From positions 43,745,019 through 43,809,018 of the forward strand of contig OU862920.1 of the NCBI GenBank assembly GCA_917880885.1: a stretch of DNA of 64,000 nt, read 5' to 3'. The position numbers and the translations under genes are program-made. Under the pieces are notes generated by a model. That model had not been told where the DNA came from, did not search any database, and saw nothing but the letters and a program-made list of their open reading frames with translations. This document shows positions 36,501 to 51,500 of this stretch, one piece after another; the first letter of the stretch is position 1; every line of letters starts with the position of its first letter. The stretch comes from Limnephilus marmoratus (taxonomy: Eukaryota; Arthropoda; Insecta; Trichoptera; Limnephilidae).

Positions 36501-39500
36501 TTGTATAATGTGTAAAATAGTTTTGTGTGGGGGTTCCGTTCAGATAGGATGTTACGGTTAATTTGGTATAGGAGTTCATTAAACTATTCGTAGGGTGCCC
36601 TCGGGCTTGTAAACACCTATTTCAGGAAGTTTCAGAATAAACAGTTTAGAAGTATGGAATTAGTGTTAGTCTAATAATTTAGTGATAATGTAGCAGGGTC
36701 GTAATAGAGGTTTGGGGACCCAGGAGTTCCATTCTCATCTCTATCAAACTTTATTTTTATAAACCAACGTTGTTGATGTATATTTTTTATCCTATGTAGT
36801 GAATTCACTTGTTTTACATATATGCTTTGAGAAACAAAATTTCGTTTAGTACCCATATAAATTGGAATCCATTCAAAATAAAAATCACAAGGTTCACCAA
36901 AAAAGTACGTCAAGGCGAAAATTTTCTTCGGCCCAAGTTAAACCAATAAAAAATGTTGTTGATTATTAGAGTTCGGAAAGTTCAGATTCCAAACGAAATT
37001 TTATAAAACGGTAATCTTTAAATTTTATCAAATGTAGATCTCAACAACAAAAGAATACCGATTTAACTACATTGAAGATAAAAAATACACAAATTTCTTT
37101 CTTTTTTGTCATTCAACTTAATATTATAATTATATATTTACCCTATTTCTAAAGATAAAAATAAACATTGGCGTAGAATTTTATTTGTCGACAACGATAC
37201 GTCAAAAATTATTAGTAAAAATATTCCCGGTACTATTCAACCAGCGTTTTACACAAATAACAAATTGAAGAAATATATACTCAACAATAAAGATAGCGAA
37301 ATTAAAACAAAAAAATCAGGGGTTTACAAACTCAATTGTAATGATTGTAGTTCGTTTTATATAGGTAGAACTTATAGAAACTTTGAGATTAGGGTTAAAG
37401 AGCACCTCAGAGCGCTAAATGGCAATAGCGATTCTGAGTTCGCAGACCATCTATTAAAATATGATCATAGCTTTGACATAAATTCAGGTCTTCAAATATT
37501 ACATACAGGATATAAAACATCGCAAATCAATAATTTAGAAATTTTAGAAATAAGAAAAAATGTAAATTCCAAAGCTGACATAATTAATAAGCAAAAAATT
37601 TTTGTTAACCCTGTTTTAAATATCTTCCCACTTAACCGGCCTTTTACTTCTAATAGCTTGGTAATCCCCAATTCTTCGAAACTCCCACCATTGTCAACCC
37701 TTCCTCCTCCTTCAATTTCTTCTCTCCATATGTAATCTATAATTATTTTTTTAACTTTAGTATACTTTTATTCCTGAAGAAGAGAACATGGTTCACGAAA
37801 CATGTTGATAGTATAAAATATAAAAAATAAAGTGATGTAAACTAAGTTATTTTGTTTTAATAAATAAATAATGACATCACAAAGTAACAACCTTTTAGAA
37901 GAAGTTTTCTTCGAAAAATTTATATTATAATACATTTTGAGTGGATGAATCAAGATATTTTCACAATAATTGCACGAACAATTAATCTCCGAAGGCAAAA
38001 TTTTTTCTTGAGTGAGGTCCTCTTAGGACCCTTGGGATCTCGCATCAAGAACTTTGGGACAAGTTGTATAATTTTGTTCCTTTACAAATAATTGTCGGTA
38101 AAATATACAGGCCGCCACAGAACAAAAAACCCTAGTAAGAAGGACTGTGAAAACTTTGAATTTATTCTTATAATATGCTTATATCGTGTAATACAAACAT
38201 TGCCGTAGAATATAATAATAAAAAAATCGAGGGCAGTTTACATGCGGTAGAAGCGAAACTTTACCAAAACAATCTCAACCGATACTTGAAAAGTGAGGTT
38301 TCAATCAAAGCGACCAATGAGCGCAGTCCTAGCGTAATTTTCGTTTCACATCTCAACCAATGGGAGCCTTTAAAAGTGATATCACAATTAAAGCGGCCAA
38401 TAAGCGCAGTTGATGCGTCGCAGGTGCAGTAATCGTCATTTCCGTTTCATCCGAAATCTAAATCACAGCGGGGCTCTAGAAGTTTTTCTTCTAATTTTTT
38501 TTTTGTAATATCAATATTTAATCTTCAGGCCACTGGCAATTAACAGGCAAAGAAAACACTTCAGAAAGCGACATCTAGCGTCTCCGAAGAAGAAAACACA
38601 AATACTAATAAGATGACCAAATCTATAGGAAAAGTTGCACTGGAATTCGACGATAAAAATATGGAAAAACTCATCCTTTGCATTGATAAAAAAATGCTTC
38701 GTAGTCTTCCCATTCTTGTCTCCTTCAGTTTTCTGAAGGTTTCACTTCTGCCGCGTGTGAATTGCACACTCTGATTTTTTTATGTGAGTTTTTAAGGTAG
38801 CGGGGAGGGAAATGGGAGAGGAACGTGGGAAAGTACCTGGCTATTCAGATCCGGTCACCAAACACAGCTAAAACCATTTCGAGCAAGGATTCAATTTTGA
38901 ATGGTGGTCTTACACCAGGGCGATACTGAGAGTATCTTCAACTCTGTAGATAGATATGGTAGAGATATTTAAATACCTACTTACGAAGCTTATTATTTCA
39001 GATGAAATTTTGGTCGGATTTATAAAATAAGAGAAAAATAGAGACATTTTTGAAAGCGAGGTTAGTTGTTTACAGAATTATACCGGTAAGAATGTTTCGT
39101 GAAGTGAGGTGAGCATTAGTAGTAGTGGGTAAAAAAATATATATTTCAAAATTGAGGTAAAGCTTGGTGGGATTTTATCTTCCAGTGTCTAGAGATTATC
39201 CGATGATAATACTTGGCATTATTTCTAGTTTTCTCATGCTTTTCACCAAGGTCCTTTGCTTTTATAAACTGGCTGACAATCTTTATCACAAGGCTTAGCT
39301 ACCTTAGTTATCCGTTTATTCGAGGATTAAAGAAGCGAAGCTAGCATGAATAATAGAGTAACATGAATAATACAGTAACATGGGTTAATACAGTAACGAC
39401 GTGTTCCATTACTTATATTATTTTTTATGAACATGGCAATTATCATTGGATACGTAATTCCCCAATAACTTGTGAGCACGAATAAATATTTTCATTCTTT

Positions 39501-42500
39501 CAACTAGTAGTTTTGTGAACAGTAGACTTCATTTAATATTAATTACTCGACTTTATGGCCTACGACGCTCACCCGCTCTGGCGGTATAAAAAGGTACTAT
39601 CAAACATGACTACCACCTTAGGATCAAATTAAAATTTACAATACAGTCAAAAAAGGACTTCGCAAGGCTCGCTCAGTCAATAACAGTGCCGGTATTCTGA
39701 CAATGTGTTTTTTTAATCTGTTTTTGAGGTGAAACTTCTATGGCACCGATTTAGATTTCGAATGAAACGGAAATGACGATTACTGCACCTTCAGCGCATC
39801 AACTGCTCTCATCGACCGCTTTGATGATGATGCCATTTTTAAAGGCTCCTATTGGTTGAGATATGAAACGGAAATTTCGCGAGGTCTGCGTTCATTGGTC
39901 GCTTTGATTATAACCTCACTTTTCTAAATTGATGATTTATGTATAAAATGTTTGGCTTTTCTGGAAACTACAGAACATATTAAATCGGAATATTCTGTAT
40001 TAGCGCCGTCCATGTATACATTTAGGCAAAATCGGGTTTTAAAAATAATTCACTAAAGTTTGGTTATTAAACATAACTCGATTGACTGCCGTAATGTAGT
40101 ACCATATTATAAATATGAACCAAATTCATTTTTAGAAAACGAATTTTGTAAAATATATTATGATAAAACTATACTAACAGACAGAGCAATTAGTCATAAT
40201 AGACCCAATATAGTTTTACATGACAAAATTAAAAAAATAAATTATATCATTGATGTCGCTATTCCAAATTCCTGTAATATTCAGAAAACTGTTTCTGAAA
40301 AAATAAGAAAAAATACAGATTTAGAAAATGAGAGAAGAATTTGGCATTCTCGGAATATAAAAATATTACAATTTTTTTTTTCATTATACCTAGCTCTCTC
40401 ATTCAAAATTTAGGCTTGTTAGATTTGTCAAAGAATTTATATATAAAAATGCAAAAATCAGTCAATTCAAAAACATGTAGGATTACGAAACATTTTAAAA
40501 ATATTCATATTGAGGGATCAGTAGGATTTATCTACCGAGCCGAATCCTCTGATGTGAAAATATCTGAAGTCGGTGAATTTTTTTTTTTTTTTTTTTTAAA
40601 CCAATACATATAATATACAAAAAAACAAATATATATAATATATGATATTGGTAGTAACAATACCTCCCTAATTGAGAAATTCTCGTGTTTAGGGAGGGAG
40701 CACTATCAGATTGACAGTACTATACATACTTGACAGTTGTTATACATAGAAAAAATATTAGTTGGCATTTTTGTTCAGAGTGGAAAATATAAGTTGGCAC
40801 ATCGTAATACATACCTAAAACTAGTTAATGGCAAAATGTTTTTTAAGTTTTTGTTTAAAAATTTCATAATTCCTTTCTGATTGTATTTCTTTAGGGAGTT
40901 CGTTAAAGGGTTTTATGGCTGAGTATGTGTAATGATGTTGGGCTGTTGTTGTGTTAAGTTTAGGGATTATTATTTGTCCTAAGGTTCTTGGTCTGGTGCT
41001 AAATGACTTTATTATTTTTACTTTATTACTTTATTTATTATTTTCCCATTTGGTCTCTGGTAGATTGACATCTTGTTCTTGTATTTATTATACTTATACA
41101 GGGTGTTAAGGGACGTACTTGACTACATTTTCATTATTATTTTCAAATATTATTTTTAATAAGAAAGGGACGTAATTGATTCCTGACATTATTTGGAGTA
41201 AAAAATGTAAATGAAATTTTGAATCCGGAGACTTTTTTTGACGACTTTTTTTTTTTCAAAATTTTTTTCTTCAAAATCAAACAAAAAAAAATTTCTTCCG
41301 CATGACATCACTAGTCACTCAGCCAGGTGTCCGACAAACCCCTTACCCCGGCTCCAACTGTTCAACAACTACCATTTTTTATGTGTTTGTAGAAAAAAAA
41401 AATAAAAAACATCAAAAATGTCACCGGAGACCAAAATTTCATTTACATTTTTTACTCCAAATAATGTCAGGAATCACTGGTAAAAGTAAGTCAAGTACGT
41501 CCCTTAACACCCTGTGTAGTGCGCTTACATAGCATGGATTGACTAGATGATCATTTGTGGAAAAGTGTGTTGAAGGGTTTAGTTTTTCCTGTGGGGAAGA
41601 TTTAAAATCGGAAGATTGAATAACAATACGAATCATACTTCGTCATTTAAATTTACCATGGCAAATGTGCACGTCTCCGTTTGGGCAGTTCTATAAATCA
41701 GATTGATTGACTAAAAATGTAATATTTCCGCGTTTTTAATGTTTACGTGCGCGAACCCCTTCAAACCACCTCGCCTTGGGTACCCCTGGGGGTTCACGTA
41801 CCACTAAATGTCAAACATTGGTAAATTAGTTAATACAAGCGGATTATGTAGGGCAGGTTACGATAAAGTAGTAAAAAAAAATGGCCTAAAAAAATAAATT
41901 TACACAGATATACCTACTGTCGATGTACTAGATAATATATACCGTTGAAATATATATGTTAACGTAGGTAAGTAGTTAATTTAATTTTGCTGGTATAATA
42001 TAAGCTTAAAAAACGATTATCTTCGATTACTTAATTTTTTTGGATAATTTAGAAAAGAACATTTTTAACGTTATTAGGTTTAAAAGGTTGCTGGACGGTA
42101 TGGAAAAAGATCATATTTTTTCAAGCTCTGAAGGTAAAAGTATATAACACTTTACATACTTTTACTTTCGTACATTATAATAAGAATAATGCTTGTCGTT
42201 ATCTTCGTGTGTACCAATGCTTCAATATTGCATACGTATGACACGAAGGTGGGTGATAGAGACGTATTTTGTTATTCGTAAAGGTAATTTTTTAATTTAA
42301 AATAAAACAATAACTTTGTAAACTCCACTTTAATTTTTTATATACTTTATGCCGACCAAGTTTCGCTGCAGCTGTAGCTTCTTCAGAGGAGTATAATACT
42401 CTACTAAAGTTTATGTAATTTATTTGTTTTTTTTTTTTTATTTATTTTAGTCGACCAGAGAACAGGGATGCGATGTTTGAACTATGAAAGAATTTATGAA

Positions 42501-45500
42501 TGATTAAGAGTGGAGTTTGGGAATTTTAAGGATCTTGTCATCTCTTGATCTAAGAAAGAGAGTTCATGTTTAGATTCACGAAATATAGTGAAAATTTCAG
42601 ATCATATAAGAACGTTCCAAGCAGTGTTCGTATGTGGCGTAGCGGTTGGAATCCAGGATCCTTCAGTTCTTCTAATTCCTTCCAACAATGTCAACATCTG
42701 TTGATGACTATGTTAACTAACTAATAATCTAACCATCACGCCGCTTCCTCGAAGAGGCTCTCATTGCTTCATTTACATTATCATGCTCTTCTGTTAGAGT
42801 CTGGAAAACAAGAGAGTGCGCCTGTTGGTTGATTAAAGAAATCCATTTTGGTAGGAGGCAAAAAAATACCAATCTCCAACCAGGATTCTCAAAGTATTTA
42901 GCTCACGAAATTTCCAAGCTGTACTCTGACTGACTCTTGACTCCTGACAACTCTGACTCAAGTATTTGATTCACTTGATTGGCCATGTCTTCTTCGGGCG
43001 TCCCCGACTTTTTTTTATCATGTTATTATGTTCTAACACGGCGTTATTTTCAGGGCTACTCCTGCATCGACCTGCTGAACGCGGGGATGCGAGACTCGGG
43101 AGTGTACTACCTGCAGATCCGCGGCACCACCTACTGGTTCCTCAAGGTGTTCTGCGAGCAGGACACGGCCGAGGGCGGCTGGACCGTAAGTACACCATCG
43201 CAGCATTACAACTTATTTAATTTATTTTTTTAAATGTGAATACTGCACCCCAACTGCCCCCAACACCTAGAGGCGTATTTCCAAAACCTATGCCGGTTCA
43301 GTCGTGGTAGCTATTCAATATCAAAATTAAAATATTTAGATACAAAATTATTAATTTCTAATAGGTGTACACAATGGAAAGATTTTTTATCTAGATTTTA
43401 CAAAAAAAAAATGTTTTTACAAATTGATAAAAAATAGAGGTATTTACAATAATATCAAAATTTAAATATTTAGAAGTAAAATTATTAATTTCTCATGTAC
43501 ACACTGGAAAGATTATTTTATCATAATTTTATAACAATTTTTTTTTTTTGCAAAGTGGTAAAAAATAATCAATATAGAGGTGTATTTAAAATGCGAATTG
43601 TCGCTACCGCGACTGAACCGAATAGGTTATGAAAATATGCCGCCTGGAGCCAGTGAGATTACGGCATCCCCATTTGGTAAGGATGAAGGTAGTAGGCAGG
43701 AGAAGGAAATGGGGAAGAGAAACACCTAGCTATTCAGATCTGGTCACCAAATACGCTTGAAGCAATTTTTTTATATTAGCTCCACACAGGAGGTCAGAGA
43801 AAATCATGGTTTATGTGATCTTTGGGGATGCTGAGTGAAGGGTCTTTTCAAGAAAAGGAAGGAGAAGAAGTTCTGGGAAGGAAAAGGGGTTTGGAGTTTA
43901 ATGTGTCCAGGTCATCCGCCGCCAACTCCTAGACAAACCTCACTCCATGAACCCGGGCACCCCTGCTAAATCACGACTATCGACCCACTTGGGGTGACCT
44001 GTGGCAGAAGTGTTTTTATCCAATAAATGGTTCCCGGGGCAGCGTACCCGTACCCACCTTCGAAATTGGAGGCGGTACCCATACGCGCCTCCCAAGCAAC
44101 ATTTATATGTTGAATGGTGATCTTACACCATGACGATACTGAGAGAACCTTCCACTCTGCAACGGGCCGCAAATATACAAATCAATCAAATAAATTTTAC
44201 TTGCGCAAGCCGGGATTTGGACCTGCGACCTTTGAATCGCTAGTCGAGAGCCTTATCCCTCGACCACGGAGGCCGTCAAATTCAACCGCAAAATTCCATT
44301 ATTTTTTGCTCAAGCTTCATCCAATATCTGCAATGAGAAATATATTTTGATGATAATGTTATTCTGGATGTAACGAGTTATTTCCCTTGATTTGGAATAA
44401 TCAATTTTGGATATCTCTCACCAAAAAGCAAACTATAAATTTTGCAAATCTATTGATGGTTTCCAAATGATGAAATTTTGGTTAATCCAAAAAAGTTTAC
44501 TGTTTTTTCGGAAATGTTTTGGCCAAATGTTGAATTTTTTGGGCAACACTAATTGAACGATTTACGCACTGCAAAGCTATTGTAGTTTTCCAACAGATTA
44601 TGATGATGTACTTTTTGATGATTCAATAAAGTTCACTCTTATAAAATGGCGAGTTTTTTGGACAACACTAATTGATAGGCACTTTATCCAACACAGCGTT
44701 GATTTGCTGTCGGTTCTTTGACGAAATTATCAAACATCACCGGGCCTATAGAATAATCACTCATAAATAATGCGCATTTTTCACTGTGCATATTTATTTG
44801 CACCTGGCTTCGTAATGGAATATTGTATACTCTCGGTATCGCCTTGAAAGACCACCGTTCAGATTCAAAACTTGTTTGGAAAGTGTTAATTTTGTTTAAG
44901 AATCTGATCTAATTTGGAAGGTTTACCTATTTTTTCCCTCTCTTGTCTCCTTCTATTTCTCTTTTTCTTTCAGTTTAACGGCTTTTTCCAAAATTCCATA
45001 GTTCCTCCAGATCCGGACAGTTGAGACAGTGTCCTACATCCTTCTCACAAATAAATCTTGTCGTATCATAAATGTAGGACTAGATATTACACAATATTTA
45101 TCAATGGCCATATTTTTTTTTTCATTACAATAACTCCACACACTAGACCCTGAGGGAAAAAATCACTCTGGCCTAGTCATCGTTGGGAAACTGTGTGTAG
45201 GGACTTTTTAGGGATAGGAAGGATAGGAAGTTCTGGGAAGGAAAAAGGTATGAGGGGTGGGTAGCAATCTGGGGATTAATAAGTCAAGGAGTGACGAACG
45301 AAAGTATACTCGTATATCCCTCCCACTGCAGTGCAAGGCGAAGGATCTAGAGAGTCCAGCTAGAGAAGTTAGGTTAGGTCTCCTTCAACCAGTCTCTCCC
45401 GATCCGGCCCGCTACGCAGTACCTGATCAAACGCATTCACTACCAAGACTCAGAAAAACATCACCTAATGAACCCGGGCACCCCTGCTAAGTTACCAAAC

Positions 45501-48500
45501 GTAGCAAAACACTTAGGGTGATCTATGACAGAGGTGTTGGTTATCCAATCCGCCTCTCAAATTGAAAAGTTGGAGGAAACCATAATATTTATATTCTTCA
45601 TTTGAAACTTACTAAACCTAGGTACCTAAAAGTTGCCTTGGTTATTAAAATACTACGCACTTTATACTGAATCTGTGAGAACCTCTCCCAACCATTTCGG
45701 CCACACAATCGGCGGAAGCACAAAAAATGAGATTTAAAAACAATAGATGTACCTGCATCATTCTTAATGCAATTTATTTTCTTAATTATACCCGCATTTA
45801 AAATTATAATCACCGCAGATAATTACAATCACACGTCTTATTTCTGGGCGCACATCCGACTAGCAGTAGGTCAACATGTTGGCTTTTGGGAATTAATGAC
45901 GTTTTGTTTAATTTACAATTGGAATTTAAAGTTTTAGGCTTAGTGCTCAGTAGGTATTGGTATTACCCACATCTCACGAGATAAGAACAAGATGTATTGT
46001 TGTAATAATTGAAGGTATCCGGAAGAATAACTTCACTTGTGAACCATGAATATTAATTTTCATTCAGGCTCAACTTTTTGTTGGCACTTAACAGTACGCA
46101 CACGGTCTAAGAAGCATAGATACTTAAAGTGACTGAGAATAAATCAATTATAAAAAGTTACAAAATGAAGCACTACCAATTGGTTTTCGTAATTTTCAAA
46201 TTCTAAACAATTAACGATGATAAATGAAACAATTTAACTTTTGTTTGAACCAGTTTGATATTTTAATAAATCCGACCGGTTTCAGAACGAACGTTCCTTC
46301 TTCAGGGCAAATGTATACTGATTTGACAGTTTTGAAATATGGATGGGAACAATGTATTATTATGGTAGGAGTGGAGTTGTTGCTAGGTATTAATGAAGAG
46401 TGGGTAGGGGAACATATCCATGATTGGGCTCTAAGACAATATTTTTTGTTCGTTGATAATAGATTCATTATTTTTAAGGGTTTTTTATTTTCAAGTCTTC
46501 TTAGTTATCTAAACGTTTTCCTTTATGATTAATATGAAGAATATTTATCCCCGTATTTTTTTCAAAAGTATGGTTATTTTCAATGATATAGTTAGCGAAC
46601 TCAGAAAAAATTATTATTATTAAGACACCTTAAATGTTCTTTGGTTCTAATTTCAAAATTACGAGTTGTTTTTCCAATATAAAATGAGGGACAATCATTA
46701 CATTTGAGTTTATATATTCCGGAATTAGTCAATTTATGGTCTTTATCTTTAGCATTTCTCAAAAAATTACCGATATTATTTCTTGTATAAAAGCTGGTTT
46801 AATATTATGATAATAATTGTTTAATATTAATTGTTTCATTTATCTATAATGGATAACCACAAAGTTATAGCTGGATTCAAAAGTATAATTAACTATGAGT
46901 TTATAGGTAATTAAGATTGGGTACATTTGGATATTTACAACTGGTCACAAATCTAAAATCTAACCTGACATGTTAGATTATACAATATATTATATTTTAT
47001 AATATATACCATTTTTGTAAAAAGACCAGACTAGTGTTGAAAAAGCTGCATTTCCGCAGTTCTTGCGGATAGTAAACTATTCTTATTTGTGTATTTATTT
47101 TTCATGGCCTCAATAATACAGGTTTTTAACAATTTATTATAGCGATTATTGTGCTGTTGTGGGTTATTGTATAGTGGGTAAAGATATTCACAACTTTCCT
47201 CCATTTTTGTTCTTAAAACGGTTCGGGAAAGAGGTAGGTGCTCTCGACTTCCTTCCCTATTATATTATATTCTTTAGACAATACAATTTTGCCAGTTTTT
47301 TTGCAATTTTCCTAAATATGTGCTCGCAAATTTAAGGTTATCCAACGTCGAGACGACTTCGGCATCCCGTCAGAGAACTTCAACAGGGATTGGGCTGACT
47401 ACAAGAATGGCTTCGGGGATCCGGGCAAGGAGTTCTGGCTTGGTAACGAAAACATCTACATGCTGACCAACAATGAGGATTACATGCTGCGTGTCGAGTT
47501 GGAGGACTTCGAAGGAAATAAGAGGTTGGCAATGCGCATTATATGTACATTTGGTATTTTGGTCTGGATTTAACACAAATTTATAATACGTATATACATT
47601 CCAAAATAAAAATTCTCTGGACTTGCATAAAAAAATAAAAAAATATAGGGATTATTAATAATGAACTGACCCTTTTCAAATATACATGGAAAACAGAACG
47701 AAAATGGTAAAACTAAGCAACATAACCAGCGAGTTTATTGTTATCAATTTCGGGGTTCCGCAAGGATGTATTCCGGGTACAATCCTATTCTTATTTTACT
47801 TTAATGACCTACGCCACATAGAGTGAATGCGAAATCATACGCTTTGCGGATGATACTGTTCTTCTACTTAATGGGAATAATTGGGCAGAAACATTTATGA
47901 AAGCAGAGGACACACTAATCGGGATCAAAAAATGACTAGACTACCACTCACACTTAGCGCTAATTAAACCATATGCATCACTTTCAAAATGTAAAATGCA
48001 AAAATTCATAAGTTAACCTGAATTTTAAAATTCATTGCCCGCATCACATAGAATTGTAAATATCCATCACTGGAAATCGTTGACCGTATAACCGTACCAA
48101 AATTTAAAATGGACAGTCCATATTAGTTATTTAAGTAATCATTTTTTTTAAGCTAAGACATTTTTTCAAAACCTTCAGGAAAACTAAACCTAACTAAAAT
48201 CCAAAAAGACATGGTGAAAATTATACTGAAAGTCCTTGTAAAAACTAGCACTGTCGAAATCTTCACCAATCTTAACATCACGTCATTTAAACAACTCTAT
48301 TCTAAAACTATATTTCTTTCAATCATAACACCAAAACCCAAAAAAATAACAACATACACTTATGGTAGAAACACTAGACCTTAGGGGCAAAAAAATACCC
48401 AATTAGTAACTATTGATACAACATTTGGGCAAAAAATATTGTTATTCCGTAGTACCAAACTCGACAGTAAAATTCCACTCTCGTTCAAAAATCAGAACAA

Positions 48501-51500
48501 CATCATAACATTTAAATTTCCAATAAAACGAAAAAAAATAGGGATATCGAAATAGAATATATACTGACACCAAATACCTACAGGCCGAAACAGAAACCAT
48601 TCAACTGTCTAAAAAGCACTACGTAAAATATTATATCATTACTTCAGAAAAAAACACAACATAATATACATTTATTATTATTTCATATCATACAAACAAT
48701 TAAATTTTAATATGAGAATGAAATCCTGAGCAAGTTAGTGAGACCCCGATGAGGTTAAAATTATCTCTATTTGTTACAAAAAGGGAATATAATAAAATAT
48801 TATTATATTATAGAGATGAATCAGAGTTTATCTTAAGAGTTTAAAAAACTACTCCTGGGGAAAACACAAATTTCACATAAATGCGGTAAAATCCACTATT
48901 ATTCCCCTCTCTCATGGTGGTGAGTTCATGTCTGAAGACTGCAACACACCCAGGAAGTATCCACTCATTAAAAGGAAAGTGTATTCGCGGAAAATTAACT
49001 GCATGGTAATTTGTAACACTTCTCAATCACTGCAACCATACTGCGAGATCAACTTGTCTAAATATGGTTGAAGACTCATACTAATGGAACCCACTAATAT
49101 TGTAATTTAATGTATACGAATACCTGAATTCTGTGTTCCTCAACTTTGTGTAAAACCACAACGTTCCCACAATTCACGCATTAAATACTTGTCAGCAATT
49201 TTGTTATCTTTCCTGATTTACCTGATTTTCAAGATCGTCTTCTATTCCTCAATTCGTCGTCAGTTCTTACATTTTTAAATTATCTTATGTTCTATTCTGA
49301 ACTCAAAGAATAAACAGTTAAGTGATGCGTTATTTAATATGTTATAGACACGAAAAAGGTTGTAATCATAGAAGAATAGAGCAGCTTTGTTTTAAGAGGC
49401 TTCGTCAAACAGATAATCCTGTACCCACTTATAAGACTACAGCTTTCAACGACCTTGCCTCCTTGTTTACGCCGTTCTATTTCCGCAGCATTTAATTCCA
49501 TCCCAGTAAATCTACACAACATGGCCATAAATAACAATAATTCACATTTACTATTGCTGATTATTAATCGAGATTTTCCCGTTTCAGATATGCACAGTAT
49601 TCACATTTCAAGATATATTCCGAAAGCGAATATTACAAACTTGAAATAGACGGCTACGAAGGTAATGCCGGAGATTCACTCAACGATCCCTGGTACGGAT
49701 CCAACAACAGTCCTTTCTCTACGTACAACAGGTTTGTGATATCTTCAGATTTTACTATTTCTCTTCTTCTTTACGGACGCTGACTCGACTAAATTACATC
49801 CATAAATACGCCTGATGTTACTTGAATCTAATAATTATATCTAATATCAATAAATTTCTTGATAAGAGTGACGTTTTCTTCGCCGTATTAAATGAGATTA
49901 ATACTACGTGAATATTTCCCAGTAATATAATGTAGCAAACAAAACTTCAAAGACCTTTAATGTTTTCAGAAATCTCTGTCAAAATAATGATATCTGATTC
50001 TAGACCTAATTAAATGCATTAAAAGGTTGTCGATTGGTAATTGAAAAAGACTTTTATAGATAGATTTAATCACACAATTTTGTGTAAAACCATTCATTAC
50101 CAAAAAATAGTTTCAGCTATAAAAGCACTCACGTAATATTTTTCACTTGGAAAATCGGAGAAAAGTAAATGATAAATGATAATATGTAACAACACTTTTT
50201 TAATTAAAAAAAAATGAAGGTGCAATTTTAAAACATCAAAAAAGTTATATTTTCAATGGTTCGAAACTAGCTGATGAATCATATTGTTTCTATATAATGT
50301 AAAATATTCAAATTTGGGGGGCGGGTATGGGTACCGCCATTTCGAGAACCATTTATTGGTTAACACCTTCTGTCGTAGGTCATCCACATTCAAGTGGTTT
50401 GCTACATTTTGTGATTTAGCAGGGGTGCCCGGATTCATTGGGTGAACTTTGTCTAGGTTTTGGCGGCGAATGCGTTTGCCCACCGGATGCATGACGGGCC
50501 GGAATGGGAGAGACTGGTTGAAGGAGATTTAACCTAGACCTTTCCAGCTAGACTCTCTCGACTTGTACCCCAGTGGGATGGATGGATTCATACGTCCGTC
50601 ACTCCTACACACTTTGACCCCCTGTAGATTAGTACACACCTCGCATTCCCAAGGATGTCATAGGTCCTAAAAGATTTTTTCCTCGGAACCTCCTCTGTGG
50701 AGCTAAATAAAAAAAAAGTTATTTTAATTCATTTTCTTATTTGCACTAAATGAAAATAAATAACTTTGTATACACCACTATTTAACCAAAATAATCGACA
50801 TGTTTCCAAACAAATTGTTTCTCCGTCCGGATAAACTTTTCAATTTGGGAGGCGGGAATGGGTACCGCCGCCCCGGGAACCTTTATTGGATAACCAACAC
50901 CTCTGCCATAGGTCACCCCAAGTGGTTCGCTACGTTTGGTGATTTAGCAGGGGTGCCCGGGTTCATGGGGTGAGGTTTGTCTCGGTCTTGAAGGCGGATG
51001 ACCAGGACATACTGAACCCCAGATTCCTACCCACCCCTTAAATCCTTTTCCTTCCCAGAACTCTCCTCTCCTTCCTTTCCTTAAAAAAACCCTCCACACA
51101 GCATCCTCAAAGATGACATAGGCCCTGAGGGAAATTATTTTCCTCAGAGCCTCCTGTGTGGAGCTCATGTAAAAAAAAAAAAAAAAAAAAATGAAAGTTA
51201 ACAAAAATAAGAAGAAACTATCAAGTATAGACAATTTCTTAGTATGTACAAAAAAACATTACAATGAGTGGTGATTAATTTGTCATTAGGTATCATAAAT
51301 TGGTTTTGTAAAAAAAAATAAGATCCTAACTTAACCTTTATGTTTATAACAAAACTTGCCGCACTTAGATACGTATTTATTTTAAATGTTATATAAAATA
51401 TTGTTTCGTATTACGAGCCACTCCAAAGCAATTTGTAAGTGATTCAAATCCTGCATGTCATAAACAACACCATCATTATAATATTTCCCACAACTAATTG

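Larger units (their letters stand above)
43218..44290 (-). mobile_element. tRNA-derived SINE broken by two later insertions
   Basis: On the minus strand the head (44290-44200) looks like a tRNA, with A box TGGTCGAGGGATAAGG and B box GGTCCAAATCC. The body continues with CAGTATCGTCATGGTGTAAG and, after a LINE-tailed SINE (43766-44093), with GGTGACCAGATCTGAATAGC. After a TIR element (43271-43645) the last part and an A-type tail end just past exon C. Partial copies lie at 38800-38965 (-), 44803-44890 (+) and 62811-62975 (-). Confidence 0.65.
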
